From assembly GCF_017591425.1 (NCBI RefSeq), contig NW_024466218.1, forward strand, positions 14,708,001 to 14,772,000: DNA of 64,000 bases, written 5' to 3'. The translations under genes were made by a program, and so were the position numbers. Under the pieces are notes generated by a model. That model was not told the DNA's origin. It was given only the letters and a program-made list of their open reading frames with translations, and made no database searches. The DNA comes from Ochotona curzoniae. Taxonomy: Eukaryota > Chordata > Mammalia > Lagomorpha > Ochotonidae. Numbering within the stretch: the first letter of the stretch is position 1; each line of letters starts with the position of its first letter. This document shows positions 33,586 to 44,544 of this stretch, piece after piece.

Positions 33586-35185
33586 GGACAGTTGCCATCA
33601 TATAAATAGAATCTCCTGTTAATTTGCACAGGTATTGGATCTAGTCCTAAAACTAAATTCTATGTCTGCATGACTCTTACTGCTTTGTGACAGTTCTAAA
33701 TGTCGCAATGGTAGCCCATGTTGAATGTCCGGAGTGATCAGAATGGGAAAAATTTCATCCTAGTAAGAAGAAGGTGACTGTAGAACTACAGATAAAGGAA
33801 GAATTAAATCCTAACCAGAGATAAATAAAATAATAGAGACTTCAAGGAAAATAGAGGTGAAGAGTAGAAAGCACTTTGTTACTATTTTCATAAATCATCA
33901 CTTCTACCCAAATATATTCTGCTTGGCATGGGGAAACAAATTTGAATGTTTTAATGCTCCATTTCAACATTTAATCTAAGATATGTCCGAGACTTCAAGT
34001 TGCAAAAGAAACAACATAAAAGTTCATAAAGCCCCCAATTTGAAATAAAACTAATAAATGAAAGTAACCCTGCCATACAGCTCAAATATGAGATTTATGC
34101 CTATGCCATATAGATGATTTGCCTGATTCAGTGTTTGAAAGTGAAAAAACAGAATAGAGGAAAAAATCCTCATTTTCATTTGCAGGTGAATTTCAGTTAA
34201 AACACATTTTTTATTCAACAATGTTTGAAACAAATATACAGGAAAGTAATGAGTAAAAGCATAAAAATTGGTCAGAATTAACAAAAAATTAAGGAAACTG
34301 AATAAATGTAGCAAATCACAGAACATCGAAATGATAGCTTTTCCATGCATTTACTATTATCATATAAACACTAACTTAGCTTATTTTTCCTCAAATATAC
34401 AGAAAAATCAATAAAAAATATAATTGTTAGTTAGAAAGATTGCATTTTGCATAGCTGAGCAGTTTGTTGTATTTCTATGGGGTGATTATTCATGGAAAAG
34501 TGCAACATAGAGTCAATGAAAGATAGCATATATGACAGTGCTCTCAGAAGATTCCAACGGAACTAAAGCATTCCTATAATTTAGCGATTCAATAAGCATA
34601 TATCAAAGTGCAACATATCACTCATAACTCTGTGGTGAGGATGGTGTAAACAAACCAGCAATAATGCATGAATCATACTACTTCTGAAATACAATGAGGA
34701 AATCAGGATAGTAGTTTCTACAAAATGTTTTTAAGTATTGTGAAATGATTCAAAAGCTAAAATGAGCGTATACAGTAAAGACACAGCTATGGGCTAAGGT
34801 AAGCTTATCATTGTAGAGAAAGATGTTTTAAGATTTAGTGAACCCTATTTGTGCAGAAATTTATAAATCTTACAACATTAAATAGTAATTACTGGAAATC
34901 TTGACTCACTCTGCACTCCCCGACGCATCCGTGAAACCTTAACTCTATCAACTTCATTCATGGGATGTGCCTTATATCAGTATTTCCATTTTTAAAGAAT
35001 TTCCAGTGTTCTATTGGTGTAGCATTTTATATAAAGATATGCAATATTTATCATTTTGATATGGAATACAAATATCATGATATACTGCACAGGATTGTAA
35101 CGTTGGAGGAACAGACTATTAGCACAACCCTGTTTTGTGTAAGTACAGTCTATGTTGTTCTCACAATGATAAAGCACAAAGCAAT
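33586..35185. other. No gene seen
   Basis: AT-rich DNA with no recognisable repeat. The 99-codon antisense frame at 34051-34350 is Phe/Leu rich and shows no domain. Confidence 0.45.
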
Positions 35186-35345
35186 GCATATATATGTGTG
35201 TGTATAAGTGTATATACACATAATACATGTAAAACACAAATATAAATATGCATGTATATACACATATATGTATATATGTGTGCTTGTGTATGTTTGACTT
35301 TTGACCTCTTGAGTTATCTGATATATGTATGCACACGCGTATATA
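35186..35345. repeat. TA/CA-rich low-complexity tract
   Basis: Imperfect TATG/CATA and TG/CA dinucleotide sequence that produces the Tyr/Ile/His-rich open frames on both strands. It includes the second copy of a 20-mer shared with 33366-33385. Confidence 0.85.
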
Positions 35346-35381
35346 TACACACCTTTCTTCAAGAAATAATGATTGTATTTT

Positions 35382-35712
35382 TTTTTTTTTATTTTTATTA
35401 TTTTTTCATTGGAAAGGCGGATGTACAGAGAGGAGAGACAGAGAGGAAGATCTTCCGTCCGATGATTCACTCCCCAAGTGAGCGCAACGGGCCGATACTA
35501 TGCCGATCCGAAGCCAGGAGCCAGGAGCTCTTCCGGGTCTCCCACGCGGGTGCAGGTTCCCAAAGCCTTGGGCTGTCCTCGACTGCTCTCCCGGGCCACA
35601 AGCAGGGAGCTGGAAGGGAAGCGGGGCTGCCGGGATTAGAACCGGCGCCCATATGGGATCCCGGGCGTGCAAGGCGAGGACCTTTAACCACTTGCGCCAC
35701 CGCGCCGGGCCC
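35382..35712 (-). mobile_element. Young CSINE, minus strand, perfect 17-bp target duplication
   Basis: Full-length antisense copy with a pure T/A tail complement (35382-35407), then 'ttggaaaggcggatgtacag', 'tccgatgattcactccccaa', 'gggtctcccacgcgggtgca', 'gattagaaccggcgcccata' and the 5' end 'cgccaccgcgccgggccc'. CpGs that mutate quickly are still present. The 17-bp 'aataatgattgtatttt' flanks it at 35365-35381 and 35713-35729 without mismatch. Both facts indicate recent insertion. Long frames on both strands (such as 35252-35761) are SINE translations. Confidence 0.97.
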
Positions 35713-35729
35713 AATAATGATTGTATTTT

Positions 35730-36040
35730 GTTTCCCTCTTATTTGCTGTCATCCAGCTTAACTTTAGAAGCTATAAAACAAATGCATAAAACAAAGAAAG
35801 TTTCTTTTATATAGCAGTGAAATAATCAGTGATTATGGACCTCTAGCTAGACTTTGGATGAGACTATTTGCCAAAAAAAATACAACATTACAGTTGAAAA
35901 TTTTGATTCATTGGTCCCATCCTTCTAGGGGGGATGAAGGAAAAATCAATCATCGATGCTGAATGATTAAGGTAATCCTGCATGTATACTGGTGTACCAA
36001 TGAAAGCCCCAAGTGACTGATTCCCAAGGGCTTTTGTAGG
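35730..36040. other. No gene seen
   Basis: Short unique spacer between the young CSINE and the L1 fragment. The L1 5' boundary could lie within it. Confidence 0.4.
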
Positions 36041-36055
36041 ATGAACATGTGAAAC

Positions 36056-36814
36056 TTGCTGTATGGTGATGTGTTTAGAGCAAAAGCTTTTGACGATCTA
36101 GAATTAACTGGGGAAGGCATCGAGAAAATTGATGATGAAGAATTTATGAAACTTATAAAACTTCTTATCAATGATGAGAAGCACATACAGAAGTATAAGG
36201 AATTTAAGGAGTATTTTGAACAGAAAATAGCAGCACTGAAACAAAATCATGCCAGGTTATCAGAAATGAAACACACAACAAAGCAAATGTAAAAATCAGT
36301 GGAAAGCCTCAAAAAGAGAAAGAGTGAGGCTGAAGAAAAAATCTCAGAATCAGAAGGCATTTCTTGTCACAATGGTGAAACAATTTAAAAAAAATGGAAA
36401 TCTAGCTAACACAAGCACACACACAAAAAAAATCAAGAATTAAGGGATATTGTTAAAATGCCTAAAATGAGTCATTGGAGCTCCAGAAATTGCAGAAAAA
36501 AGAAGCTGGGTTTAAAGCTGTATTCAGTGAAATAATAAATGAAAACTTCTCCAGTATGGAGAAAGATAGAATTGTGAAAAAACATGAATGAGGGGCACAG
36601 AATTCCCAATAAGATCGACCAAAAGTGGTCATTGGCACAACACATGACAGTTAAGCTTTTTTCAGTCAAACGTAAGTAAAAGGTCCTCAAATAAATATGG
36701 GAAAAAAATCAATAGACATGTAGAGGAATTCCAACAAGACTCATATCTGACCTCTCATATGAAGCTTTATGGGCCAGAGGAGAATGGAGTGATACACTTC
36801 AGAATATAAAAGAA

Positions 36815-36867
<53 letters not shown>

Positions 36868-36970
36868 CATATACATATATATCAATCAACCCAGAATAAT
36901 TTACCTAGCAAAGCTTTCCTTTATAGTTGAAAACGAAATAAAATTCTTCCACAGCAAGAAAGATCAAAGA
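36056..36970 (+). pseudogene. L1 ORF1p remnant
   Basis: ORF1p is the trimeric RNA-binding chaperone of L1 particles. The longest clean stretch (36056-36292, 78 codons) is rich in Lys, Glu and Leu, as expected of its coiled coil. After a stop the same frame continues with a Ser-Leu then Glu-Ala-Glu-Glu segment (36305-36352) that is the conserved end of the coiled coil. The RNA-binding C-terminal domain follows in pieces from about 36600. An expanded (TCTA)n at 36815-36867 breaks that domain. Not functional. Confidence 0.75.
36815..36867. repeat. (TCTA)n microsatellite inside L1 ORF1
   Basis: About thirteen uninterrupted ATCT units, then a TACATA-rich border. The flanking sequence on either side is L1 ORF1, so the tract expanded within the element. 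A long pure tract is likely polymorphic in length. Confidence 0.95.
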
Positions 36971-37144
36971 TTTCTGCCCTACACATACCTATAGATGTTT
37001 GCTTGACAGATAGAAAGAATAGCACCTACCAAACCAAAGAACACTATGAATATCCTAGTCAAATGACAACCAAAGAGTAAATCAAACGATGAACAACCCA
37101 TTGCCAAAATGACTGGACCAAATTACCATCTATCCATATTAACC

Positions 37145-37860
37145 CTGAATGTAAATGGCTTAAACTCATCAATCAAATGTCAGATTAGTGGTCTGGATCA
37201 GAAAACAAAATCCATCTATGTTTTGCCTGCAAGGGACACATCTCACCAACAAAGATCAGGGTAAACGGAAAGTGAAAGGATGGAAAAAGATATTCCCAAA
37301 TAATACAAGGGAAAACTGTGATGGTATAGTCATTCTTATATAAGATAACATAGACTTCCACACAAAAAATATTAAAATAGATGAAGAAGGACACCATGTA
37401 ATGATCAAAGGATCCATCCAGCAAGAAGAGATCTCCATAATATATGTATACACAGAAAAACCCAAGGCATCCAGCTATGTGAAACAAATATTTAAAATGA
37501 GAAATAGACTGCAATACAATAATAGTAGGGAACCTTAATACCCATTTAACATCAATGAACAGATTGATGAGACAGAAACTCAGCAAGGAAACAACAGAGC
37601 TTATCTAGACATTACAGCAGATGGATTTAATTGATACATATCAAACCCTTCATCCTACAGACAGATAATTCATTTTTTTTTCAGTACATGAAACTTTCTC
37701 TGACATTGGTAATAATATAGGCCACAAATCAAGCCTCAGCAAATAAAAAAAAAATAATCAGAATTACACCATGCATCTTCTCAGACCATCATGGAGTGAA
37801 ACTGGAGAACAATAATTCAAAATACCGCTGAAGACATGCAAATAAAAAATCTTGTTGCAA
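37145..37860 (+). pseudogene. L1 ORF2 endonuclease-domain remnant
   Basis: ORF2p carries an apurinic-like endonuclease, which nicks target DNA, then reverse transcriptase. From 37145 the frame opens with the conserved Leu-Asn-Val-Asn-Gly-Leu-Asn start of the endonuclease. At about 37228-37240 the catalytic Gln-Glu-Thr-His region is read only after a frame change and the Glu codon is altered to Gly. Later blocks such as 'ggaaagtgaaaggatggaaa' (37268) and 'agcttctcagaccatcatgg'-like sequence near 37775 (here 'catcttctcagaccatcatg') follow in order. Broken by stops; no reverse transcriptase remains. Confidence 0.75.
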
Positions 37861-38940
37861 TGAGCCTTGAATTTAGGGGAGTGTGCATCTCCAGCTAGAT
37901 ACCCCTGGATTTGGAATGAATTATTGAATTAGAGCACATTGAGCTGGTACCCAATTTGTGGATCACGTATATACTAATAGGTGGGAGGCCAACACACAAA
38001 CGTCTGTTATCCCAGAAATGCTCTGAGTGTTGAGAATACAACAGGAGAACCTTTGTTTTCAGCACATGGAACTTTCAGTACATGTCTCAGTTCTCTCATA
38101 TTCTTATAGTGATGCTCTTGCATTCCAATGTCAATACCATTAAAGCAGAGAAACAATATCTTAACTTAGGAACATTCTGTGCTTACTTACAGTATAAATT
38201 TCCTAAGAAACAGTATTATAAAGAGATGTGCATTATATTTTAGGGAGGGGCACTATTCAGAAGGAAAAGATAGGTTAGATTGTGGAAGTGTAAACTATAG
38301 AGTAGACTACTTTTTATACATTTTTGGGTTTTCAAATTGCTTTATAATCAGTATTGATATCAAACAATTTGAAAGAACACTGAAACACTGCTGGTATTCG
38401 AAGTTGTAATGCATTTAGACATAATTTTAACATTCCTGACTGTTCAAGATTGTCATTTCTAATATCAATAGATACTTTATTCTATTCCTGCATGCATTCT
38501 AAGGTTAGGCTCTAACCTGTTCTTAGCCATTGTATGAGGGCTGTTATTAAATATAGCAGATGCTACTTACACACCTTTCAACTTCTGTGAGTAGCACATG
38601 TAACAGACCTATATGCTGGGGTCCGTGTGGTAGGTGTGGATGGCACAAAGGTGTGAAGAGAATAGCTCCCCTGCTTGGCAGGGCCCGGGGGAGCTTCCAG
38701 CTGTTTGGCAGGGCCTGGCAGATTTCTCTCTGACCACCCTGACGCTGTTTCACCCCCTGGCTGCATGGACATTCAGCACCTACAGGCTAAAGTACAGTTC
38801 AGATTTTACAGAACCATTTGAAAGTGACTCAGAAATCAAAATGTATCTTCCTTACAAAAATAATAGTTCATATTGTAATTCAAATCTTGACATCCTTATG
38901 GCACTATTTCATCCACCAATACTCTCCCCTCTTGGCCAAA
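37861..38940. other. No gene seen
   Basis: Unique-looking sequence. The 122-codon frame at 38634-39002 runs partly into an antisense CSINE and has no domain. The segment 38600-38770 is locally GC-richer with a near-duplicated 'ggcagggccc'/'ggcagggcct' motif about 30 bp apart. Confidence 0.45.
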
Positions 38941-38944
38941 ACAA

Positions 38945-39135
38945 TGAGGGCAGGGCTAGGCTCAAGTCAGAATTGTGGTACTTCTACAGAGCTCCCACAT
39001 GAGCGTAGGGGCCCAAGCACTTGTGACATCTTCTAGTGCTTTTCCATGTGCACTTATGGTGAGTTAGATTGAAACTCCAGTAGCTGAGATGGTAGTATTG
39101 TGGGTTGTGGCTTTACCTGTCATAGTGCAATATGA
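38945..39135 (-). mobile_element. CSINE fragment, minus strand
   Basis: The order 'gagctcccacatgagcgtag', 'gggcccaagcacttgtgaca', 'tcttctagtgcttttccatg' and 'cttatggtgagttagattga' is the antisense central and 5' part of an old CSINE. The CT-rich 3' part is missing. Confidence 0.6.
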
Positions 39136-39171
39136 GTCCATCAAATAAAATTTTTAAAAAATATTAAACTA

Positions 39172-39400
39172 TGGTCAGAATGGTGGCATTCAAGATGAAT
39201 CCTCTGTGTGAAGTGCTGGGATCCATTCCGAGTGACAGTTCATGACCCACCCGCCATGTGTGACCCAGTTAATGACCCATACTTCCCACATAGCTCCCTT
39301 CTGATGGCCTGGGAAAGGAGCAGAGGATGACATGGGTTCTTGGACACCTGCAGCTATGTGGGAAACACAGAAACTGCCTCAAAAAAAAAAAAAAAAAACA
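39172..39400 (+). mobile_element. CSINE, plus strand, internally deleted
   Basis: Runs from 'ggtcagaatggtggcattca' through 'tgatggcctgggaaaggagc' and 'gtgggaaacacagaaactgc' straight into an A-run at 39381-39398. The CT-rich third is missing, so the copy has a large 3' deletion or a variant tail. Confidence 0.65.
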
Positions 39401-40499
39401 AACTGTTGACATTTAGTACAACACAGATAAAGTTTAAAATAACCATGCTGATAGAAAGAAGCCAGTGGCAGAATATCGCCTACTTTATCATTTCCTCCTT
39501 ACTAAATAGGCTGCAAATGCTAATTTACATTTGGAGGAGGAAAATAAATATTGTCGGTAGTTGTAAAAGTTGATAAATATAACTGCAAATGAATGCTAAA
39601 ACAATTGGTGTTATAGCTGCCATGTTAAATTTAACAAGAGGAAACAGATTATATGTTGGTTTTATCATTTTTTCCCCCTACAGGTAATAAGGAACTGAAG
39701 TTAAGTAGTTCTTATTTCTAGAAATGTTATTCTGTTTCTGGAGCTTCAGTCAAAAATCAGTAGAATTGTATTTCTGTGATTCCTTGGTCTTTTTTTTTTT
39801 TTTTTAACCTCCTTTGCTCTGACTAAATTCTCTTTAAAACCACCCAGAGGTATACTCCCTGGACATGCATCAGTATGAGTTGATTTGCATTTTGTCAAAA
39901 ACATATCATTTTGGTTGTGCAGAATTCTTTCAATATATCACAGTTTATTCCATCACTGAATTTATCTGAAGTCTCTTAAAATCATCCTTCCAACCAAAAT
40001 GCCTACATTTCCAGCCAAAGTGAACATTTCCTCTATGTAAGTTAACTGTGTTGAGCTGAATCAATTCAAAATATCAACTAAGGTGAGTGATATGAGTTTG
40101 AATTGTAAGGGTAAAGCTAAGAATATTAAATAGGAAATTACTTTTTATAATCTTATGTGTGCCATCAGTAATGTAGTTTACTATAGCTTAAGGGAAGAGC
40201 TAGTTCTTTATCCTTTGTACCAGGAAGAGCAGGAATGAATTTTGCTTGCTAAATCATAAAAATTTAACTATAGTATACATTTTTGCTATGAAAACCATCT
40301 TCTAGCTACTTAGAAAGAAACATACCTAGCTTTCTTTATTACCAAAAGAAGTAGTTCATCTTCATGGTCTCGTCCTCCATTGGCATCTCCTATTACAATT
40401 TTCATGACATTGATTATGCTTCTTGGGAAAGTTTAGGCATTGTTCTCACTTATACCTTATTCCTTATGCATTCATTTTTAAGCTTGCTAATTATTTTTT
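39401..40499. other. No gene seen
   Basis: AT-rich sequence with a T-run at 39791-39806 and no recognisable feature. Confidence 0.45.
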
Positions 40500-41395
40500 T
40501 AATATTTTAAATATAGACAAGGAAAATCAGCTTTGTCTCAAAGATCTGGCAACAACAAGAACAGTAAAAAGCCCAGATAACTTGATGAAGCATTAGGCAA
40601 AAAATCTAAATAGATTTTTTTAATAATGAAAATGGATAATTAGATATGAAAACATGCTCAATTCATCTCATCAGCAAAATATACTAAAAACATAGTGAAA
40701 CATCACTTCATATCTGAAATAATAGCTAAAGCAAAACAGAAACAAAGGAAAAACAGAAAATAGTAAGTGTTGTCCAGGTATACAGGAAAGATTACAGGAA
40801 TAAAAACAGCAGAGTCATTACAGAAAAAGCATGAAGCTAGAAAAATTAAAAATCAAATTACCATATGATCAAGAATATGTTCCTTTTCCAACTATATCCA
40901 ACTGTGTACAGACAAATGAGATCAGCACCTAACAGAGATATTTACAGCCCTATGCTTCTCTATAGATCTCTCCACACTAGCTAAGAGATAGCATCAATCT
41001 GTCAGCTTTTTAATGAATGCTTGCATAAAAGAATTTTGGTATGTAGGTGTGTGTAATGGAACACATTTCTGCCTCTAAGAGGCTGTGTTTTCATTTGCAA
41101 AAAGATGGGTAAACCTGAAGAACATTATGGTAACTAAATACGTTACATGCTTTAGAAGGCCAGTAGCGCTTGGTGTCATTTCTGTGTGCAATCTGAAAAG
41201 TTCCAACACTAGAAAGGAAGAGCAGAAGGATTAGGGATGAGAATTAAGAGACGCATGGAGAAGCAGGTGACAATAGCATTAGGCTATGTTGGATAAATAA
41301 GCTCAGAGATCTAAAGCATTACAGAAAATCAATAGTTAGTAATGTGAATTTCATAAAATGGTAGCTTTTCTGTAAATTATGCTCCAAAAAAGAGA
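40500..41395 (+). mobile_element. Ancient L1 3' end, plus strand
   Basis: Colinear with the last part of ORF2 and the 3' UTR of an old mammalian L1: 'ggcaaaaaatctaaatagat' near 40596, 'gaaaacatgctcaattcatc' near 40648, 'gtgttgtccaggtatacagg' near 40768, 'aaaaatcaaattaccatatg' near 40848, 'gatgggtaaacctgaagaac' near 41104 and 'ataaaatggtagcttttctg' near 41352. No frame survives. Confidence 0.7.
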
Positions 41396-42064
41396 GATAA
41401 GGGTGAAAGCTGAAGAGTAAGCTAATTTATAGACCTGTATGGGTAATTTCACTATGCGTATTTATATCAAAGCAAATTTATGCTGGTTAAGATTGCACAA
41501 TGAAAAACTCGTAGAGAAATAACTGTGTAAATCTGCATTTTTCAAGCAGGTACCATCTTCTACATTTCCTACTGAATGCTGAATGGATTAGGGGTTCCAT
41601 ATGAAGAAAAAGGACTATTCATTTTGGATGACTCCAACTACTTCGGGGAGTAGATGTTGGGTGTAGGGAAGCAAGCGATGCTCATTACCCAGGTCCTTTT
41701 TTGCTTGAAGAAAAAGATTCCGGAGTGAGAAGGAGAATAGTACACAGCAATCAGCAGGGATTTCACTGAGACAGCAAAGATACACACTGCACGATAGAAC
41801 TGGGCAGCTTTGGAGCACAGTCACCCTGTCCTTGACTGTGTTTCACGTCCATGTGCTCATTGATAGAAGCAGAGGTACGTTCTAATGAGAAGGAGAAGGA
41901 ATATTCATGTATTTTTCCTGGAGAGTAGGTGGCAATTTCTAGGTATCTAATACTCTCCCATTCTCATGATCCTATGATTGTTGTCGTGGAAAGTGACAGG
42001 TATGTGATTTAACATGATAATCTATTACAAGCAGTGCATAATGAACTGTCAGTCAACTTTTTTT
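41396..42064. other. No gene seen
   Basis: Unique-looking sequence of average composition. The antisense 69-codon frame at 41615-41824 starts with a Cys/Leu-rich stretch but shows no family. Confidence 0.45.
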
Positions 42065-42097
42065 CTGCCTTGCTGCTCTGATCAGCAGAGCCAGTAA

Positions 42098-42333
42098 TGT
42101 GGACAAGGAGAGGGTCTGCGGATGAAGCACCAAGAGGAGACCAGCGATGGTAGAAGTCTCTCCAGAATCTCCCTTTATTGCTCCTTCACCTCAACTTATA
42201 TATCCCCCCATCCTAATTTAGCTAGGAAATTGGATACAGATGAGTCCAATTAGTCTAGGTGTTTTTAGCCGCAAGCCCAGTTCCTGTTCCTGCCCAGCTT
42301 AATGAGCACTAATTAACTCCTTAGCCCACAACA
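42098..42333 (-). mobile_element. ERVK-like solo LTR, minus strand
   Basis: On the minus strand it begins 'tgttgtgggctaaggagtta' and ends 'ctctccttgtccaca'. A TATA box ('gatatataag', complement near 42192-42203) is followed about 20 bp later by an AATAAA polyadenylation signal (complement 42174-42179), and a short R-U5 with 'ctggtctcctcttggtgctt'. This compact layout is that of betaretrovirus-like (ERVK/IAP-type) LTRs. No 6-bp target duplication is visible at these ends, so the boundaries may extend to about 42065-42412. No internal retroviral genes flank it. Confidence 0.65.
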
Positions 42334-42534
42334 CCTTGTCTCTATGAACTTCATGTGACTGGTCCAGGAAAAGTCTATCTTCATATCATATCCTGTAGGT
42401 CTTAGGGGAACAGGAACTACTGCAGTGACTCAAGTGCCTCCTCTGCTTCCCTTTGCTAGTGAATTGAAAATGAATACATGTGATCTGAACACTTCTAAAT
42501 TTCAAATCAAAATCAGAATAATAGTAATAAAAAA

Positions 42535-42872
42535 TCATCGAGGGTCCCATGCAGAAATTCATCAGGGTGATCTTCTGCCCTGTGATGCCAGCATTCAATA
42601 TGGGTGCTAGTTCCTGCCTTGGCTGCCCTGCTCCCGGTCCAGCTCTCTGCTTATGGCCTGGGAAAGCAGCAGAGACTGTCCCAAGGTTTTGGGACCCTGA
42701 ACTCTCCATAGGAGACCTTGAATGAGTTCCAGTCTCCCAGCTTCAGATCAGCTTAGTTCCAGTTACTGCAGCCACTTTGGGAGTGAACCAGCAGATGGAA
42801 GATCTCTCTGTCTCTACTTCACTCTGTAACTTCTGCCTTTGAAACCAAAAAGCACACAAATCTTAAAAATAT
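42535..42872 (+). mobile_element. CSINE, plus strand
   Basis: From a degraded 5' end near 42540, through 'tgccagcattcaatatgggt', 'ggtccagctctctgcttatg', 'ggcctgggaaagcagcagag', 'agtgaaccagcagatggaag' to a tail near 42870. It is an older copy whose central part is closer to the rabbit-type subfamily. Confidence 0.85.
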
Positions 42873-42879
42873 ATATATT

Positions 42880-44188
42880 AAAAAATTATTTAGGTATATG
42901 AGCCAATGCATAAAGTCTGTTAAAGAACCTGAACCATTCATTCCCTCTCTGTGTCTTTTCTTCCTTTTTCTTAATTTTATCTCCCTTTCTCCTATTTCCT
43001 TTCCTTTTCTAATTTTTTTTGCATTTCCTAATTTATCATTTGTTTAGGGTTCATTAATTTAGACAGCGTGCTAATTTAAACACAGGCTGAATTGGACTGC
43101 ATCTTTTCTCAAAATGTCCTAAAAGAATAAATTCACTTTGGAAACTAGAAAAATTGTTTTTTTGAAAAGTGTAAATATCGATTTCCATACCAAAATATTC
43201 AGTAGGAAATGTACAAATTGTATATGACATAGTTTAAGATATGAAACTGAGACAACAAAAGTTGCCCCATAATTTACCGATTGCAATAGCTAAGGGACAT
43301 CAAAACCAACAATTTTCATCTTGCAGATTAACTAGCTAGACTTCGAAATATTTTGCTCTCTCTTTTGTATTCTGTTACTGAAACAGACATAATGTGGATG
43401 GGACTTGGCAATGTTCACAGGTTTTATTAAACTGGAGAGTTTTATAAAACTCTTATTGTTTTTATAAAACTTCAGAGTATGGTTAGGAGTCACATTTTTC
43501 CTAGAAACTATGAAATGATTAATTTCCCTTACTAATTGTATGCCCTTCTATTTTCATGGACTATTCTTTTACAATATATGACTATTGTTTTACACTATAT
43601 ACGATCTTCCCATGTTAATGAATTCACATGCAATTTCTAGAAGCTTTTGTGTTCACCCATCTCTGTGATTTGGATGCATGTTACCTATTCCCAAAGAAAT
43701 GTTGACCTTTTCAATGGCCAAGTTTTTCTTGGGAGGCACCTTCTCTGCTTTAACACTGTGAGTTAGAAGTTTTTGATTTCAGGGGAAGCACCTCAAAGCA
43801 GTTTGACACAGGATGAAGGGGAGATTGAAGAACCATCCTCAGCATGAGAGAATTCTACCATTCCTCTTTAGGCTTTCTTTGAGGCAGTTAAGACTTTCCT
43901 CTGTTGCTCATGTCCTCTATCGTTCTGGTCTGGTGATGGTACTTCCCAGTCAGGGAACACGTAGGCTTTTCACTATGGCATTGTCACTTGTCAATCTCCT
44001 TGTCTCCTGACAGAGGTAAAGAAGTTACCATATAGCTGAAGCTGTACATCTGTTGCCTAGTATCCAGTAGATCTTGGAGCTTTCAGGTACCTCACATGGT
44101 GGTAACTTCCCTTGCAAATGTAGAAGAAACAAAATTTGTTCCAGTATCTTGAGACTCAGGAATGGAAATCATCATTGGATTTTTGCCT
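42880..44188. other. No gene seen
   Basis: AT-rich sequence with a CT/T-rich tract at 42940-43020. Frames at 43813-44010 and 44074-44304 have no domain; the latter runs into the SINE. Confidence 0.45.
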
Positions 44189-44196
44189 ACTTCATA

Positions 44197-44536
44197 TTTT
44201 TTTTAAAGATTTATTTTTATTATTTTTTTTATTGGAAAGGCGGATATACAGAGAGGAGAGACAGAGAGGAAGATCTTCCGTCCGATGATTCACTCCCCAA
44301 GTGAGCGCAACGGGCCGATACTATGCCGATCCGAAGCCAGGAGCCAGGAGCCTCTTCCGGGTCTCCCACGCGGGTGCAGGGTCCCAAAGCTTTGGGCCGT
44401 CCTCGACTGCTTTCCCAGGCCACAGGCAGGGAGCTGGAAGGGAAGCGGGGCTGCCGGGATTAGAACCGGCGCCCATATGGGATCCTGGGCGTGCAAGGCA
44501 AGGACTTTAACCACTTGCGCCACCGCGCTGGGCCCG
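44197..44536 (-). mobile_element. Young CSINE, minus strand, target duplication
   Basis: Full-length antisense copy nearly identical to that at 35382-35712, with 'ggaagatcttccgtccgatg', 'gcgcaacgggccgatactat' and 'taaccacttgcgccaccgcg' all intact. An 8-bp duplication 'acttcata' lies at 44189-44196 and 44537-44544. The overlapping frames on both strands (44229-44553) are SINE translations. Confidence 0.96.
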
Positions 44537-44544
44537 ACTTCATA

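Larger units (their letters stand above)
36041..37860 (+). mobile_element. L1 fragment spanning ORF1 and the start of ORF2
   Basis: Plus-strand L1 truncated at both ends. ORF1 sequence occupies about 36056-36970 and the ORF2 endonuclease start about 37120-37860, in the family's order. The 5' UTR, the N-terminal part of ORF1, the reverse transcriptase and the 3' end are absent. The element is inactive: stops and frameshifts are scattered through both parts. The abrupt 3' stop with no poly-A at 37860 means later deletion or recombination rather than ordinary 5' truncation. It resembles the lagomorph L1 lineage by memory. Confidence 0.85.

Noticed and set aside
35252..35761. 169-codon open frame, the longest in the window
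   Set aside because: It is a translation of the TA/CA tract and the antisense young CSINE; related frames appear in every young copy (44285-44545, 55568-55954).
36056..36292. 78-codon Lys/Glu-rich frame as a host coiled-coil gene
   Set aside because: The continuation past the stop and the downstream domain order identify it as L1 ORF1.
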